A DNA stretch of 64,000 bases from Actinomycetaceae bacterium. Lineage in GTDB: Bacteria; Actinomycetota; Actinomycetes; Actinomycetales; Actinomycetaceae. The position numbers and the translations under genes are program-made. This document shows positions 54,423 to 62,950 of this stretch, piece after piece; position 1 is the stretch's first letter; each line of letters starts with the position of its first letter. Location of the stretch: contig JAUMUM010000001.1 in NCBI GenBank assembly GCA_030530685.1, positions 155,843 through 219,842 on the forward strand, written 5' to 3'. A model generated the notes under the pieces. The model was given only the letters and a program-made list of their open reading frames with translations, did not search any database and was not told the origin of the DNA.

Positions 54423-57400
54423 TCATGACTGCGCGGGGAACGTGAGGATCGCCGTGGTGGCGCTCGACGCCGGAGCGATGGTCCCAGACGACGACACCCG
54501 GCGCTTGCGCGCCTTGGCCGGCCCCTCGGAAGATCCGGAAGCCGCGCTCCCCCGCGTGCCTTCGGCGTCCTGGGCCTCGCCGTCCGGGGCATCGCCACCC
54601 GCCTCGCCACTCGTCGAGGCGCCTTCACCCGCAGTCTGGCTGGACTTGCCCACCGCTCGGCGCTTGGCCGAGGCCGACTCATCGCCGGATACGCTCACCT
54701 CGGAGGACTCGCCGGTCTCGGCCGACGCCTGACCAGCCTTGCGTGCCCGTGCGCCGGACGCACCCGGCTTCTTCTTGCCACGCGAACCCCTCGCCGGCTC
54801 AGCATCGCCGGAAGCAGCCTCCGCAGCGCCGCCGTCGCCCGCGGCGTCGCTCGACGTGGCCTTGCCGCCGGCCTTCGCATTGTCAGATTTCACGCCGCCG
54901 GTCTTCGCATCACCAGCCCTGGCGCCGCCGGCCTTGGCGTCGCCGACATCCCCGTTCCGGCCGCCGGCTCCGACCTCGCCGGAGGAGGTCTCAGCCTGGG
55001 CGGAGTGCCCGGTCGGGTTCGCGTGCTCGGCCTCGTCGCCGTGTTTCGATGCGGCAGCGGCGGCGATGGAGTTGAGCGCGGCCTTGACGTCACCGCGCTT
55101 GGCGGTGTCGTCGGCGCGAGACTCGGTGGCGGCCTTTGCCTGGCCCCTGTTCTTGCGGCGCCCGCTGTCGCGCGTGCCCTCGTTGCGCTCGACCGGATGG
55201 GTGTGCGTGATGAAGCCGCGACCATCGCAGGCGTCGCACGTCGTCGAGAAAGCCTCGACGAGCCCTTGGCCCACGCGCTTACGGGTCATCTGCACGAGCC
55301 CGAGCGACGTGACCTCGGCCACCTGGTGGCGCGTGCGGTCCCTGCCGAGGCACTCGATGAGGCGCCGCAGGACGAGATCACGATTGGCCTCCAGGACCAT
55401 GTCGATGAAATCGATGACGATGATGCCACCGATGTCACGCAGGCGTAGCTGGCGCACGATTTCTTCGGCAGCCTCGAGGTTGTTGCGCGTGACGGTCTCC
55501 TCCAGGGTTCCTCCCGCGCCGGTGAACTTGCCGGTGTTGACGTCGATGACCGTCATCGCCTCGGTGCGATCGATGATGAGGGTACCGCCCGAGGGCAGCC
55601 ACACCTTGCGGTCGAAAGCCTTGGCCAGCTGCTCATCCACGCGATGCTTGGCGAACACATCCGAGGTGTCGGTCCAGTTCACGAGCCGCTCGGTCAGCTC
55701 CGGCGACAACTCGCCCACATACTGGGAGATCGTCTGCCACGCCCCCTTGCCCTGCACCTTGAGGGAGAGGAAGTCCTCGTTGAAGATGTCGCGCACGACG
55801 CGGACCGCGAGCTCGGGTTCCCCCTTGAGCAGCATGGGCGCGGCCTTCGTGTTCTTCGCCTTGGCCTGGATGTCCTCCCACGTCTTGGTGAGGCGGTCGA
55901 CATCGGCGCGCAGCTGCTCCTCGCTGGCGCCCTCGGCGGCCGTACGCACGATGACGCCGTGCTCGGCGGGCACGAGCTCGCGCAGCAGCCGCTTGAGGCG
56001 CTGCCTCTCCCTGTCCGGCAACTTGCGGGAGATGCCCGTCATGGCGCCGGAGGGCACGAGCACCAGATGGCGCCCCGCCAGTGTGACCTGGGCCGTCAGG
56101 CGCGCGCCCTTGTGCCCGATCGGGTCCTTCGTGACCTGCACGAGCACGACGTCGCCCGACTTGAGTGCCTGCTCGATGCGCCGCGGCTTGCCCTCCAGGC
56201 CGGCGGCCTCCCAGTTGACCTCGCCCGCGTAGAGGACCGCGTTGCGCCCCTTGCCAATGTCGACGAAGGCCGCCTCCATCGACGGCAGGACGTTCTGCAC
56301 GCGTCCCAGGTAGACATTGCCAACCATCGACACCTGCGTGTGGCGAGCGACGTAGTGCTCGACGAGGACGTCGTCCTCCAGTACGGCAATCTGGTTGAGG
56401 CCGTCCTGCTCACGCACGATCATCTCGCGCTTGACCGACTCTCGGCGCGCGAGGTATTCGGACTCGGTGATCGTCTGGCGGCGGCGCCCAGCCTCGCGGC
56501 CCTCCTTCCGCCGCTGCCGCTTGGCCTCCAGCCTCGTGGAGCCCTTGGGAACCGTGACCTCGTCACTAGCGACGCTGTCGGAGGAACGCGAGCGCCTGCG
56601 ACGCCGACGCGTGGTCGTCGCCTCCTCACCCCCGCTCGCCTCGTCGGAGCCACTCGAATCAGAGTTGCCCGTCTCCTGTGCCGACTTGGCGGCACCGTTG
56701 TCGGCATTCTTGCGGCGGCCGCGGGTGCCTCGCCTGCGGCGGCGCGTCTCGGCGGAGGTCTCGCCGTCCGCTTCGGCGGCGGGCTCCTGCGACGCCTGGT
56801 CCTCCCCGCCGTCCACCTCCCGCGCGCTCGCGCGATCGGTGGCCGACTTTCGGGTGCGCACGCGCTTGGCCGGCGTGTCGTCGGCCGCATCGCCATCGGC
56901 ATCCTGCGCCGCCGAGCCACGCTTGCGGGTGCGCACGCGGCTCATGTCGGGCTCCTGGAAGAGCAGCGCCGTCATGCCGATGGCCGGAGCCGTCGCCCGG
57001 GAGATCTCCTCGGCGGAAGAAAACTGCGGCGTGAAGGCCGACGTCGGCTCGACCGCGCCGCCCTTGCTCCGCTCGTCCTTGCCCCGGCCATCCTGGGCCT
57101 GGCCGGCCCCGTCCTCGTCGCCCTGCCCCTGCGACCGGCCCCGCTTCTTCTGGGAGCCGTTCGCCTCGGGCTCGTCGGCCCGTGAGGCCTTCCGGGCCGC
57201 ATCGCCACCCTGGTCCTGTGCGCCTGCCGCTTCCCGGGCCTGAGTACCTGCGTCGCCCCCCTTTGCCTGAGTACCCGGGGCCCCGTCGGTGCCCGCGGCG
57301 GCCTTCGCCTCGGATTTGCCGCCGGCGGCCTTCCTGCTCGGCGCCTTGCGCGCAGGCCCCGCCTTCTTCCCGTTCGCGTCGTCGCCCTGAGCGGCCTGAC

Positions 57401-57671
57401 TCACCCCTTCGGCGAGAGCGTCGAGGCTCGCCGCGACATCTTCGGATGCCGGCTTGACCGGCACCTGCCGGGGCTCCAACTGTGCAAGGGACTGCGCAAC
57501 GGCACTGCCCACGTCGTTCTTCGACTCGGGCTCGCGCCCCCGGCCTTTCCCGTCATTGTCCGAGGCGGCGGACGCCCCGTTCGAAACCTCTTGCGTCGAC
57601 GCCGACAGCGTCGATTCTTCACCGTCACGAGCACGCACTTCGCTGCCCGGTGTTGTGGCATTCTCAGCCAT
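54423..57671 (-). CDS. rne: Ribonuclease E/G family protein
   Basis: 1082 residues from the ATG at 57671. It has a long disordered N-terminal part (about 1-400; Ser/Asp/Arg/Lys-rich, repeats like VRTRKS), the catalytic core with S1 domain (NVYLGRVQNVLPSMEAAFVDIGKGRNAVLY, about 450), metal-binding Asp in MTVIDVNTG and IIVIDFIDM (about 675-735), and Zn-link CDACDGRGF (about 815). A second disordered C-terminal part (about 840-1082) follows. This two-tailed layout is characteristic of actinobacterial RNase E/G, the main mRNA decay and rRNA processing nuclease. The in-frame extension to 57866 is probably untranslated. Confidence 0.95.
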   Translation of the reverse strand: MAENATTPGSEVRARDGEESTLSASTQEVSNGASAASDNDGKGRGREPESKNDVGSAVAQSLAQLEPRQVPVKPASEDVAASLDALAEGVSQAAQGDDANGKKAGPARKAPSRKAAGGKSEAKAAAGTDGAPGTQAKGGDAGTQAREAAGAQDQGGDAARKASRADEPEANGSQKKRGRSQGQGDEDGAGQAQDGRGKDERSKGGAVEPTSAFTPQFSSAEEISRATAPAIGMTALLFQEPDMSRVRTRKRGSAAQDADGDAADDTPAKRVRTRKSATDRASAREVDGGEDQASQEPAAEADGETSAETRRRRRGTRGRRKNADNGAAKSAQETGNSDSSGSDEASGGEEATTTRRRRRRSRSSDSVASDEVTVPKGSTRLEAKRQRRKEGREAGRRRQTITESEYLARRESVKREMIVREQDGLNQIAVLEDDVLVEHYVARHTQVSMVGNVYLGRVQNVLPSMEAAFVDIGKGRNAVLYAGEVNWEAAGLEGKPRRIEQALKSGDVVLVQVTKDPIGHKGARLTAQVTLAGRHLVLVPSGAMTGISRKLPDRERQRLKRLLRELVPAEHGVIVRTAAEGASEEQLRADVDRLTKTWEDIQAKAKNTKAAPMLLKGEPELAVRVVRDIFNEDFLSLKVQGKGAWQTISQYVGELSPELTERLVNWTDTSDVFAKHRVDEQLAKAFDRKVWLPSGGTLIIDRTEAMTVIDVNTGKFTGAGGTLEETVTRNNLEAAEEIVRQLRLRDIGGIIVIDFIDMVLEANRDLVLRRLIECLGRDRTRHQVAEVTSLGLVQMTRKRVGQGLVEAFSTTCDACDGRGFITHTHPVERNEGTRDSGRRKNRGQAKAATESRADDTAKRGDVKAALNSIAAAAASKHGDEAEHANPTGHSAQAETSSGEVGAGGRNGDVGDAKAGGARAGDAKTGGVKSDNAKAGGKATSSDAAGDGGAAEAASGDAEPARGSRGKKKPGASGARARKAGQASAETGESSEVSVSGDESASAKRRAVGKSSQTAGEGASTSGEAGGDAPDGEAQDAEGTRGSAASGSSEGPAKARKRRVSSSGTIAPASSATTAILTFPAQS

Positions 57672-57986
57672 GCGTAAATGCACTCTCCAGCCCGGCCGAC
57701 GCATCCGCATGCGCCAGGCACGGCTATGTAATCCGCGGCTTCGCCGCTGAAAGCTCGACGAACTCGATCGCACCGGCAGCAACGCTCCTGCGGCGCACAG
57801 TGCGGTCGAAACACCCACGGTCGGGACCTGCGGATCGCCCCGGCCTTCCCGCATATTGTCGCACACACGCGGCGCACCTTAGCTGTGATGCTCGCTAAGT
57901 CCGGTGAGACAGCGAGCACCCTCGCGCGTCCCACGTTCGTTCTCACACCGCGCGTGCTCGCAAACCCGACTTTCCGGTGTTGTCAT

Positions 57987-58029
57987 GGAGAAAGAAAGAT
58001 CTCCACCGAAGTTTCGTGACAAGATGTCA
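57987..58029. promoter_or_regulatory. Palindromes upstream of cydA
   Basis: GGAGA/TCTCC hairpin (57987-57991, 58000-58004) and the perfect palindrome TGACA-AGA-TGTCA (58017-58029). A possible -10 TAGACT (58051-58056) follows. They may bind an oxygen or redox regulator of cyd genes, but the sites do not match the Rex consensus. Tentative. Confidence 0.35.
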
Positions 58030-58111
58030 GAATGTGACGGCGAAGTCGCGTAGACTTGGAGTGTTTCAAGTTTGAATGGGGGTTCGCCTTCACGCCAGGA
58101 AAGGTTTCAAG

Positions 58112-59578
58112 GTGGAAGCTTTTGAACTCGCGCGCTGGCAGTTTGGTATCACGACCGTGTACCACTACTTCCAGGTGCCCTTGACGATCGGATTGTCCAC
58201 GCTCGTCGCCATCATGCAGACGAAGGCCCGACGGTCCGGAAGCCCACAATGGGAGAAGATCACCGACTTTTTCGGCAAGGTCCTCCTCATCAACTTCGCG
58301 CTGGGCGTAGCCACGGGCATCGTCCAGGAGTTCCAGTTCGGCCTGAACTGGTCGGAATTCTCGCGGTTCGTCGGCGATATCTTCGGCGCCCCGCTGGCTT
58401 TCGAGGCCCTTCTGGCCTTCTTCTTGGAGTCCACGTTCCTGGGACTGTGGATCTTCGGCAAGAACCGCCTGTCGCCCAGGCTCCACAATCTGTGCATCTG
58501 GCTACTCGCCGTCGGCACAATGTTCTCGGCGTTCTTCATCCTCACGGCCAATTCGTTCATGCAAAATCCGACGGGAGCGGTCCTCAACCCCGACACGGGA
58601 CGCCTCGAACTCGACGGCATGTCCGGGTTCCTCAGGGTGCTCTTCAACGAGACCTCGTTCTACACCGTCGTCCACACGCTCAGCGGTGCCTTCCTCGTCG
58701 CGGGCGGAGTCGTCGCGGGCATCTCCTTCTGGTGGATGGCTCGCTCCAAGCGCCTGACGGGCAGTGAGGACGAGGCCCGCCAGTACTGGAAGCCCGCGGC
58801 CAAGCTCGGCCTCGTCACCATGCTCGTGTCCTCGGTGGGCGCCATCGGATCGGGCCACTTCATGGGTCAGCACCTCGTCGACATCCAGCCGGCCAAGGCA
58901 GCGGCCATGATGGGCGTGTGCGAATCCGGAGAAAGCCACGAGCTCGTCGTCGTCATGTGGACCAGCGACTGCGAAGGCGCCAAGCTATTCCTGCCCATTC
59001 CCGGCCTCGAGTCCTTCATGGCCACCAACCATTTCTCCGGGGAGGCCTCCTACGTCAAGGGTTTGGACGACGTCAATGCCGAGCTCCAGGAGAAGTACGC
59101 CGACACCTATGGACCGGACCAGGACTACCGTCCGAACCTGACCGTGACCTTCTGGTCGTTCAGGATCATGATGGGCATCGGATTCCTCGGCCTGGCGATG
59201 TCCCTGCTCGGGCTCCGCGCCCTGCGCGGCGATAAGGTCTCCACGTCGCAGCGGCTCGGCAGGCTGTGGTTGCTGGCCATACCGCTGCCCTTCCTGGGCA
59301 ACTCCTTCGGCTGGATTCTCACGGAGATGGGCCGCCAGCCGTGGCTCGTCAATCCCAGTGAAAGCGGCTTCATGCTCATGACCAACCAGGGCCTGTCTGG
59401 CTCGGTGTCGTCGTTCAACGTTTTGACCTCGATGACGGTGTTCACACTTCTGTACACCGGACTCGGCGTCATCTGGCTGGCGCTGCTGCGCCGCTACGCG
59501 TTGGAAGGCATCAACCCGAATAAGAAGTCCGTGGAACGCGAGTCCACGAGCGACGTGCCCATGAGCTTCGTGTACTGA
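58112..59578 (+). CDS. cydA: Cytochrome bd oxidase subunit I
   Basis: 488 residues from GTG at 58112, seven bases after AGGAAAGG. Quinol oxidase subunit carrying hemes b558, b595 and d. The heme b595 His is in TVYHYFQVP (residue 18), the heme b558 His in FYTVVHTLSGA (about 186), and the Met of b558 in GWILTEMGRQPW (about 412). The Q-loop between is of the short type. About nine membrane segments. First gene of cydABDC; reduces O2 with high affinity. Confidence 0.97.
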   Translation: MEAFELARWQFGITTVYHYFQVPLTIGLSTLVAIMQTKARRSGSPQWEKITDFFGKVLLINFALGVATGIVQEFQFGLNWSEFSRFVGDIFGAPLAFEALLAFFLESTFLGLWIFGKNRLSPRLHNLCIWLLAVGTMFSAFFILTANSFMQNPTGAVLNPDTGRLELDGMSGFLRVLFNETSFYTVVHTLSGAFLVAGGVVAGISFWWMARSKRLTGSEDEARQYWKPAAKLGLVTMLVSSVGAIGSGHFMGQHLVDIQPAKAAAMMGVCESGESHELVVVMWTSDCEGAKLFLPIPGLESFMATNHFSGEASYVKGLDDVNAELQEKYADTYGPDQDYRPNLTVTFWSFRIMMGIGFLGLAMSLLGLRALRGDKVSTSQRLGRLWLLAIPLPFLGNSFGWILTEMGRQPWLVNPSESGFMLMTNQGLSGSVSSFNVLTSMTVFTLLYTGLGVIWLALLRRYALEGINPNKKSVERESTSDVPMSFVY

Positions 59579-59589
59579 AAGGAACCGCA

Positions 59590-60717
59590 ATGGATCTGAC
59601 GGCAATTCAGTTGATTTGGTTCATTCTCATCGCGGTGCTCTGGATCGGGTACCTCACCCTCGAGGGCTTCGGCTTTGGAGTCGGCATGCTCTTGAAGATC
59701 CTGCCAAAGACCGAAAAGGAACGGCGCGTCGCCCTCAACACCATCGGTCCCCACTGGGACGGCAACGAGGTGTGGGTCCTCACGGCGGGCGGAGCCACGT
59801 TCGCGGCCTTCCCCGAGTGGTACGCGACGATGTTCTCCGGCATGTACCTGGCACTCGTCCTCGTGCTCGTCTGCCTCATCCTGCGCGTGTGCGCCATCGA
59901 GTGGCGCAAGCAGATCAACTCGGATGCGTGGCGCCGGGGTTGGGACATCGCCCACACCGGCTCGTGCTGGGTCGTATCCGTCCTGTGGGGCGTTGCCTTC
60001 GCCAACCTCGTCCAGGGCATGCCCATCGAGGTCGGCCGTTACGAATCCGGCGAGTTCACGGCGGTCGACCCCGCCGTAGCCGCTGATTCCCTGGCGGACA
60101 ACCACCACTTCCTGACGGGCAGCTTCTTCTCGCTGCTGACGCCCTTCACGCTGCTGGGCGGCGTCGTCACGACCCTGCTGTTCCTTTCCCACGGAGCCCT
60201 CTACCTGTCGATCAAGACCGAGGGCGAATTGAGGAAGCGCGCCGAGTCCTTCGCCTCGACGATCATCCTGCCGACAACCGCCGTCACGGCCATCTGGGCA
60301 CTGTGGGCCCAGTTCGCCCACTCGAACAACGGCGTGTCGATCGTCCCGCTCCTGGCCTGCGCTGCCTGCCTGGTGGCGACGATCCTCCTAGCGAAAAGGG
60401 GGAACACCATCCGCGCATTCATCGCCCATTTCACGGCCATTGCCATGGCGGTCGTATTCATCTGGTTCACGATCTTCCCGGACGCGCTCAAGTCCTCGAT
60501 CGACAGCCGCTATTCGCTGACCCTGGCCCAGGCGGCGGCGACCGCTCCGACGCAGACGATCATGACGATAGCGGCCGTCGTCTTCGTCCCGGTGGTTTTG
60601 GGGTACACCATCTGGGCGTACCGGGTCTTTGCCAGGAGGCTGTCGGTCGACCAGATTCCCGACGAGCCGGTTGGCTTGGATATGCGCAAGATACGCGAGT
60701 TCGAGACGACGAAGTAA
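59590..60717 (+). CDS. cydB: Cytochrome bd oxidase subunit II
   Basis: 375 residues. Eight to nine membrane helices; the conserved beginning IQLIWFILIAVLWIGYLTLEGFGFGVGMLL and GNEVWVLTAGGATFAAFPEWYAT (about 60-82) are diagnostic. GAAAGGAACCGCA precedes the ATG. Partner of CydA in the bd oxidase, co-transcribed with it (11-base gap). An extra hydrophilic loop is visible around 150-165 (ESGEFTAVDPAVAADS). Confidence 0.97.
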   Translation: MDLTAIQLIWFILIAVLWIGYLTLEGFGFGVGMLLKILPKTEKERRVALNTIGPHWDGNEVWVLTAGGATFAAFPEWYATMFSGMYLALVLVLVCLILRVCAIEWRKQINSDAWRRGWDIAHTGSCWVVSVLWGVAFANLVQGMPIEVGRYESGEFTAVDPAVAADSLADNHHFLTGSFFSLLTPFTLLGGVVTTLLFLSHGALYLSIKTEGELRKRAESFASTIILPTTAVTAIWALWAQFAHSNNGVSIVPLLACAACLVATILLAKRGNTIRAFIAHFTAIAMAVVFIWFTIFPDALKSSIDSRYSLTLAQAAATAPTQTIMTIAAVVFVPVVLGYTIWAYRVFARRLSVDQIPDEPVGLDMRKIREFETTK

Positions 60718-60731
60718 CGGCGTGGCCGAGG

Positions 60732-60777
60732 CGAAGGTGGCGCGGGCTGCATGCTCTGCATGTCCGTGCCGCCTTCG
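60732..60777 (+). terminator. Hairpin after cydB
   Basis: CGAAGGTGGCGCGG and CCGTGCCGCCTTCG pair over 14 positions (two G-U) around an 18-base loop, 14 bases after the cydB stop. No T-run. It may reduce read-through into cydDC. Confidence 0.6.
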
Positions 60778-60929
60778 TATGTTGAGGGTGTCCCGGCGGA
60801 AGTGGATCGTCGGCAGCCCCGCACCGGTCGAGCTTTCCGAACTTTCGCCAATAGAACCGCACTTCACAAACGAAGCCGCACGCCGCAGCCGGCTCGTCCA
60901 CCCACGCACCGGCCACGGGCAAAGGCGAC

Positions 60930-60964
60930 GACCGAATTCGCGAGGGTGGACCGAATTCGCAAGG
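60930..60964. repeat. Two direct repeats upstream of cydD
   Basis: GACCGAATTCGC(G/A)AGG occurs at 60930-60945 and 60949-60964, 19 bases apart. This lies in the 463-base gap 60718-61180 between cydB and cydD, which contains no supported gene and should hold the cydDC promoter. Confidence 0.55.
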
Positions 60965-61180
60965 CGGCTCGCGCAGGACGTGGACGGGGGTAGCTCGCGG
61001 ACGTTGTGCGGCGTCTCAGATTCTTCAGGCGCGCGGCCCGATCCCAGTGGCACTCCATCGAAAGTCGAGGAGACGGCGCCTCGCCGGTTAGAGCCCATAC
61101 CTCCTCGACCGGCGTGCCGGTTGGCGTGCACCAGCGTTGGGCCTAGCGTTGGATAGGTATGAACGAACGAAGGGAATGAC

Positions 61181-62950
61181 GTGAAGCCACTGGATCGACG
61201 CCTTCTGGCCTACGCTCGTCCGGCACGCAGATACATCATCTTCCTCAGCGCGACCGGGCTCGCGTTGACGGTGCTGGCGCTCGTCCAGTCTCTGGGCATT
61301 GCGGCCGTCCTCTCCCCCCTCGTTGATGGGAGCAGGCCACTGGGTGGCGTCCTGCCGGCCCTCGGCGTGGTCTGCGCAGCCTTCGCTCTGCGCGCCCTCG
61401 TTATCTACGCGCAGGAAGCAATCGGCCACCGGGCGGCACTGAGGACCATCGCCGATCTGCGCACCCAGGTCCTGCGCAAGGCCGGCGACCGCGGTGAACG
61501 GTGGCTTTCCGGCGGGCGCACGAGCTCGACCGTCACGCTCGTGACCGAGGCCCTGGACGATCTGGAGAGCTACTTCGTCAAATTCCTGCCGCAGCTGATC
61601 CTCACCTCGATGGCCACTCCCCTGATCGTCTTCGTCATTCTGCTGCTCGACTGGATCAGCGCGGTCGCCATCGTCGTGTGCATTCCGCTCATTCCGATCT
61701 TCATGATCCTCGTCGGGAAGATGACTCAGTCCTACGCCGATGAACGCCTCGCGGCCATGCAGCGGCTTGGCGACCTCCTGCTCGACCTGCTCGCCGGACT
61801 CGCGACGCTCAAGGCGCTCGGACGTGAGAAGTCGCCCAAAAAGCGTGTGCGCCAGCTCGGCGACGACTACGCCTCAAAGACAATGCAGACCCTGTACGTG
61901 GCGTTCCTTTCCGGATCGGTGCTGGAATTCCTCGCGACACTCTCGACGGCCCTCGTGGCCGTCGAGGTCGGGCTTCGCCTGGCCAACGGTGACATTGGCC
62001 TGTTCGTCGGCCTGGCGATCATCATGCTCACGCCCGAAGCCTTCAAGCCCCTGCGAGAGGTCGGCTCGCAATTCCACGCATCGGCCAACGGCGTCGCCGC
62101 CGCAGAGGCCGTCTTCGACGTCCTCGAGGGCGAGGGTCAAGATGCCGGCACGGATCCCAGTCAAGGCGCCCGTGAAGCCGAAGGTCAAGGCACCGAGGCG
62201 GATGCCAATGACCCGAGCGGCGCGCCCGATGCGGCGCGAGCCGCCGCGCCCACACCCAGTGCGACTGGAGCCGCGCCCACACCCGACCTGCGCTCGGCGA
62301 GCATCCAGCTTTCGGGCGTGAGCGTGCGAGCCCCGGGCCGAGCCACCATCGCACCCTTCGACCTGACGATGCGGGTGGAGCCCGGCCGCGTGACCGTCCT
62401 CAGGGGCCGCTCGGGTGCCGGCAAGTCAACGACGGCCTCGGTGATCCTCGGCCTCGTCGAGCCAACGGCCGGCAGCGTGACCGTGGGCGGGATTCCGATG
62501 TCCGATATCGACCGCACCGGCCTGTGGCGGCAAATCACGTGGGTTCCCCAACGGCCTGCCATTATCCCCGGAACTGTCGCGGAGAATATCGGCGCCGAGC
62601 CCGGCCCGGCCCTCGACAGGGCGGCGGCTCTCACCGGCTTTGACGAGGTTGTCGCGGGAATGCCCAACGGGTGGGACTCGATGCTCGGTCACGGCGGCGT
62701 CGGGCTTTCCGTCGGGCAGCGCCAGCGGCTGGCGCTGACGAGGGCGCTCGTGCAGGCTCGCCCCTTCGTGCTTCTCGACGAGCCCTCCGCCCACCTCGAT
62801 GCGATGAGCGAGCGCTACGTCTCGCAAGCGGTGCAGACCCTGCGCGAAGGCGGGCACACCGTGCTGGTCATCGCCCATCGCTCGGCGCTTTTCGAACAGG
62901 CCGACACCATCATTGATGTCCGGCCCGCGACCGCGGAGGTGAGCGCATGA
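61181..62950 (+). CDS. cydD: Thiol exporter ABC subunit CydD
   Basis: 589 residues, GTG start with GAAGGGA upstream. Six membrane segments then an ABC ATPase: Walker A GRSGAGKST (about 410), signature LSVGQRQRL (about 510) and Walker B VLLDEPSAHLD (about 530). CydDC exports cysteine/glutathione and is required for bd oxidase assembly. A 50-residue acidic/Ala linker between the two domains is longer than in E. coli. Confidence 0.94.
   Translation: MKPLDRRLLAYARPARRYIIFLSATGLALTVLALVQSLGIAAVLSPLVDGSRPLGGVLPALGVVCAAFALRALVIYAQEAIGHRAALRTIADLRTQVLRKAGDRGERWLSGGRTSSTVTLVTEALDDLESYFVKFLPQLILTSMATPLIVFVILLLDWISAVAIVVCIPLIPIFMILVGKMTQSYADERLAAMQRLGDLLLDLLAGLATLKALGREKSPKKRVRQLGDDYASKTMQTLYVAFLSGSVLEFLATLSTALVAVEVGLRLANGDIGLFVGLAIIMLTPEAFKPLREVGSQFHASANGVAAAEAVFDVLEGEGQDAGTDPSQGAREAEGQGTEADANDPSGAPDAARAAAPTPSATGAAPTPDLRSASIQLSGVSVRAPGRATIAPFDLTMRVEPGRVTVLRGRSGAGKSTTASVILGLVEPTAGSVTVGGIPMSDIDRTGLWRQITWVPQRPAIIPGTVAENIGAEPGPALDRAAALTGFDEVVAGMPNGWDSMLGHGGVGLSVGQRQRLALTRALVQARPFVLLDEPSAHLDAMSERYVSQAVQTLREGGHTVLVIAHRSALFEQADTIIDVRPATAEVSA

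Noticed and set aside
55644..57185. Plus-strand ORF of 513 codons opposite rne
   Set aside because: Antisense to the recognised RNase E/G catalytic and N-terminal coding regions; Leu/Arg/Gly-biased composition from high GC content.
58017..58029. TGACA-AGA-TGTCA upstream of cydA as a Rex site
   Set aside because: Rex sites need the TTGTGAA/TTCACAA pattern with 6-base or shorter spacing; only a generic palindrome is present, so the regulator was left open.
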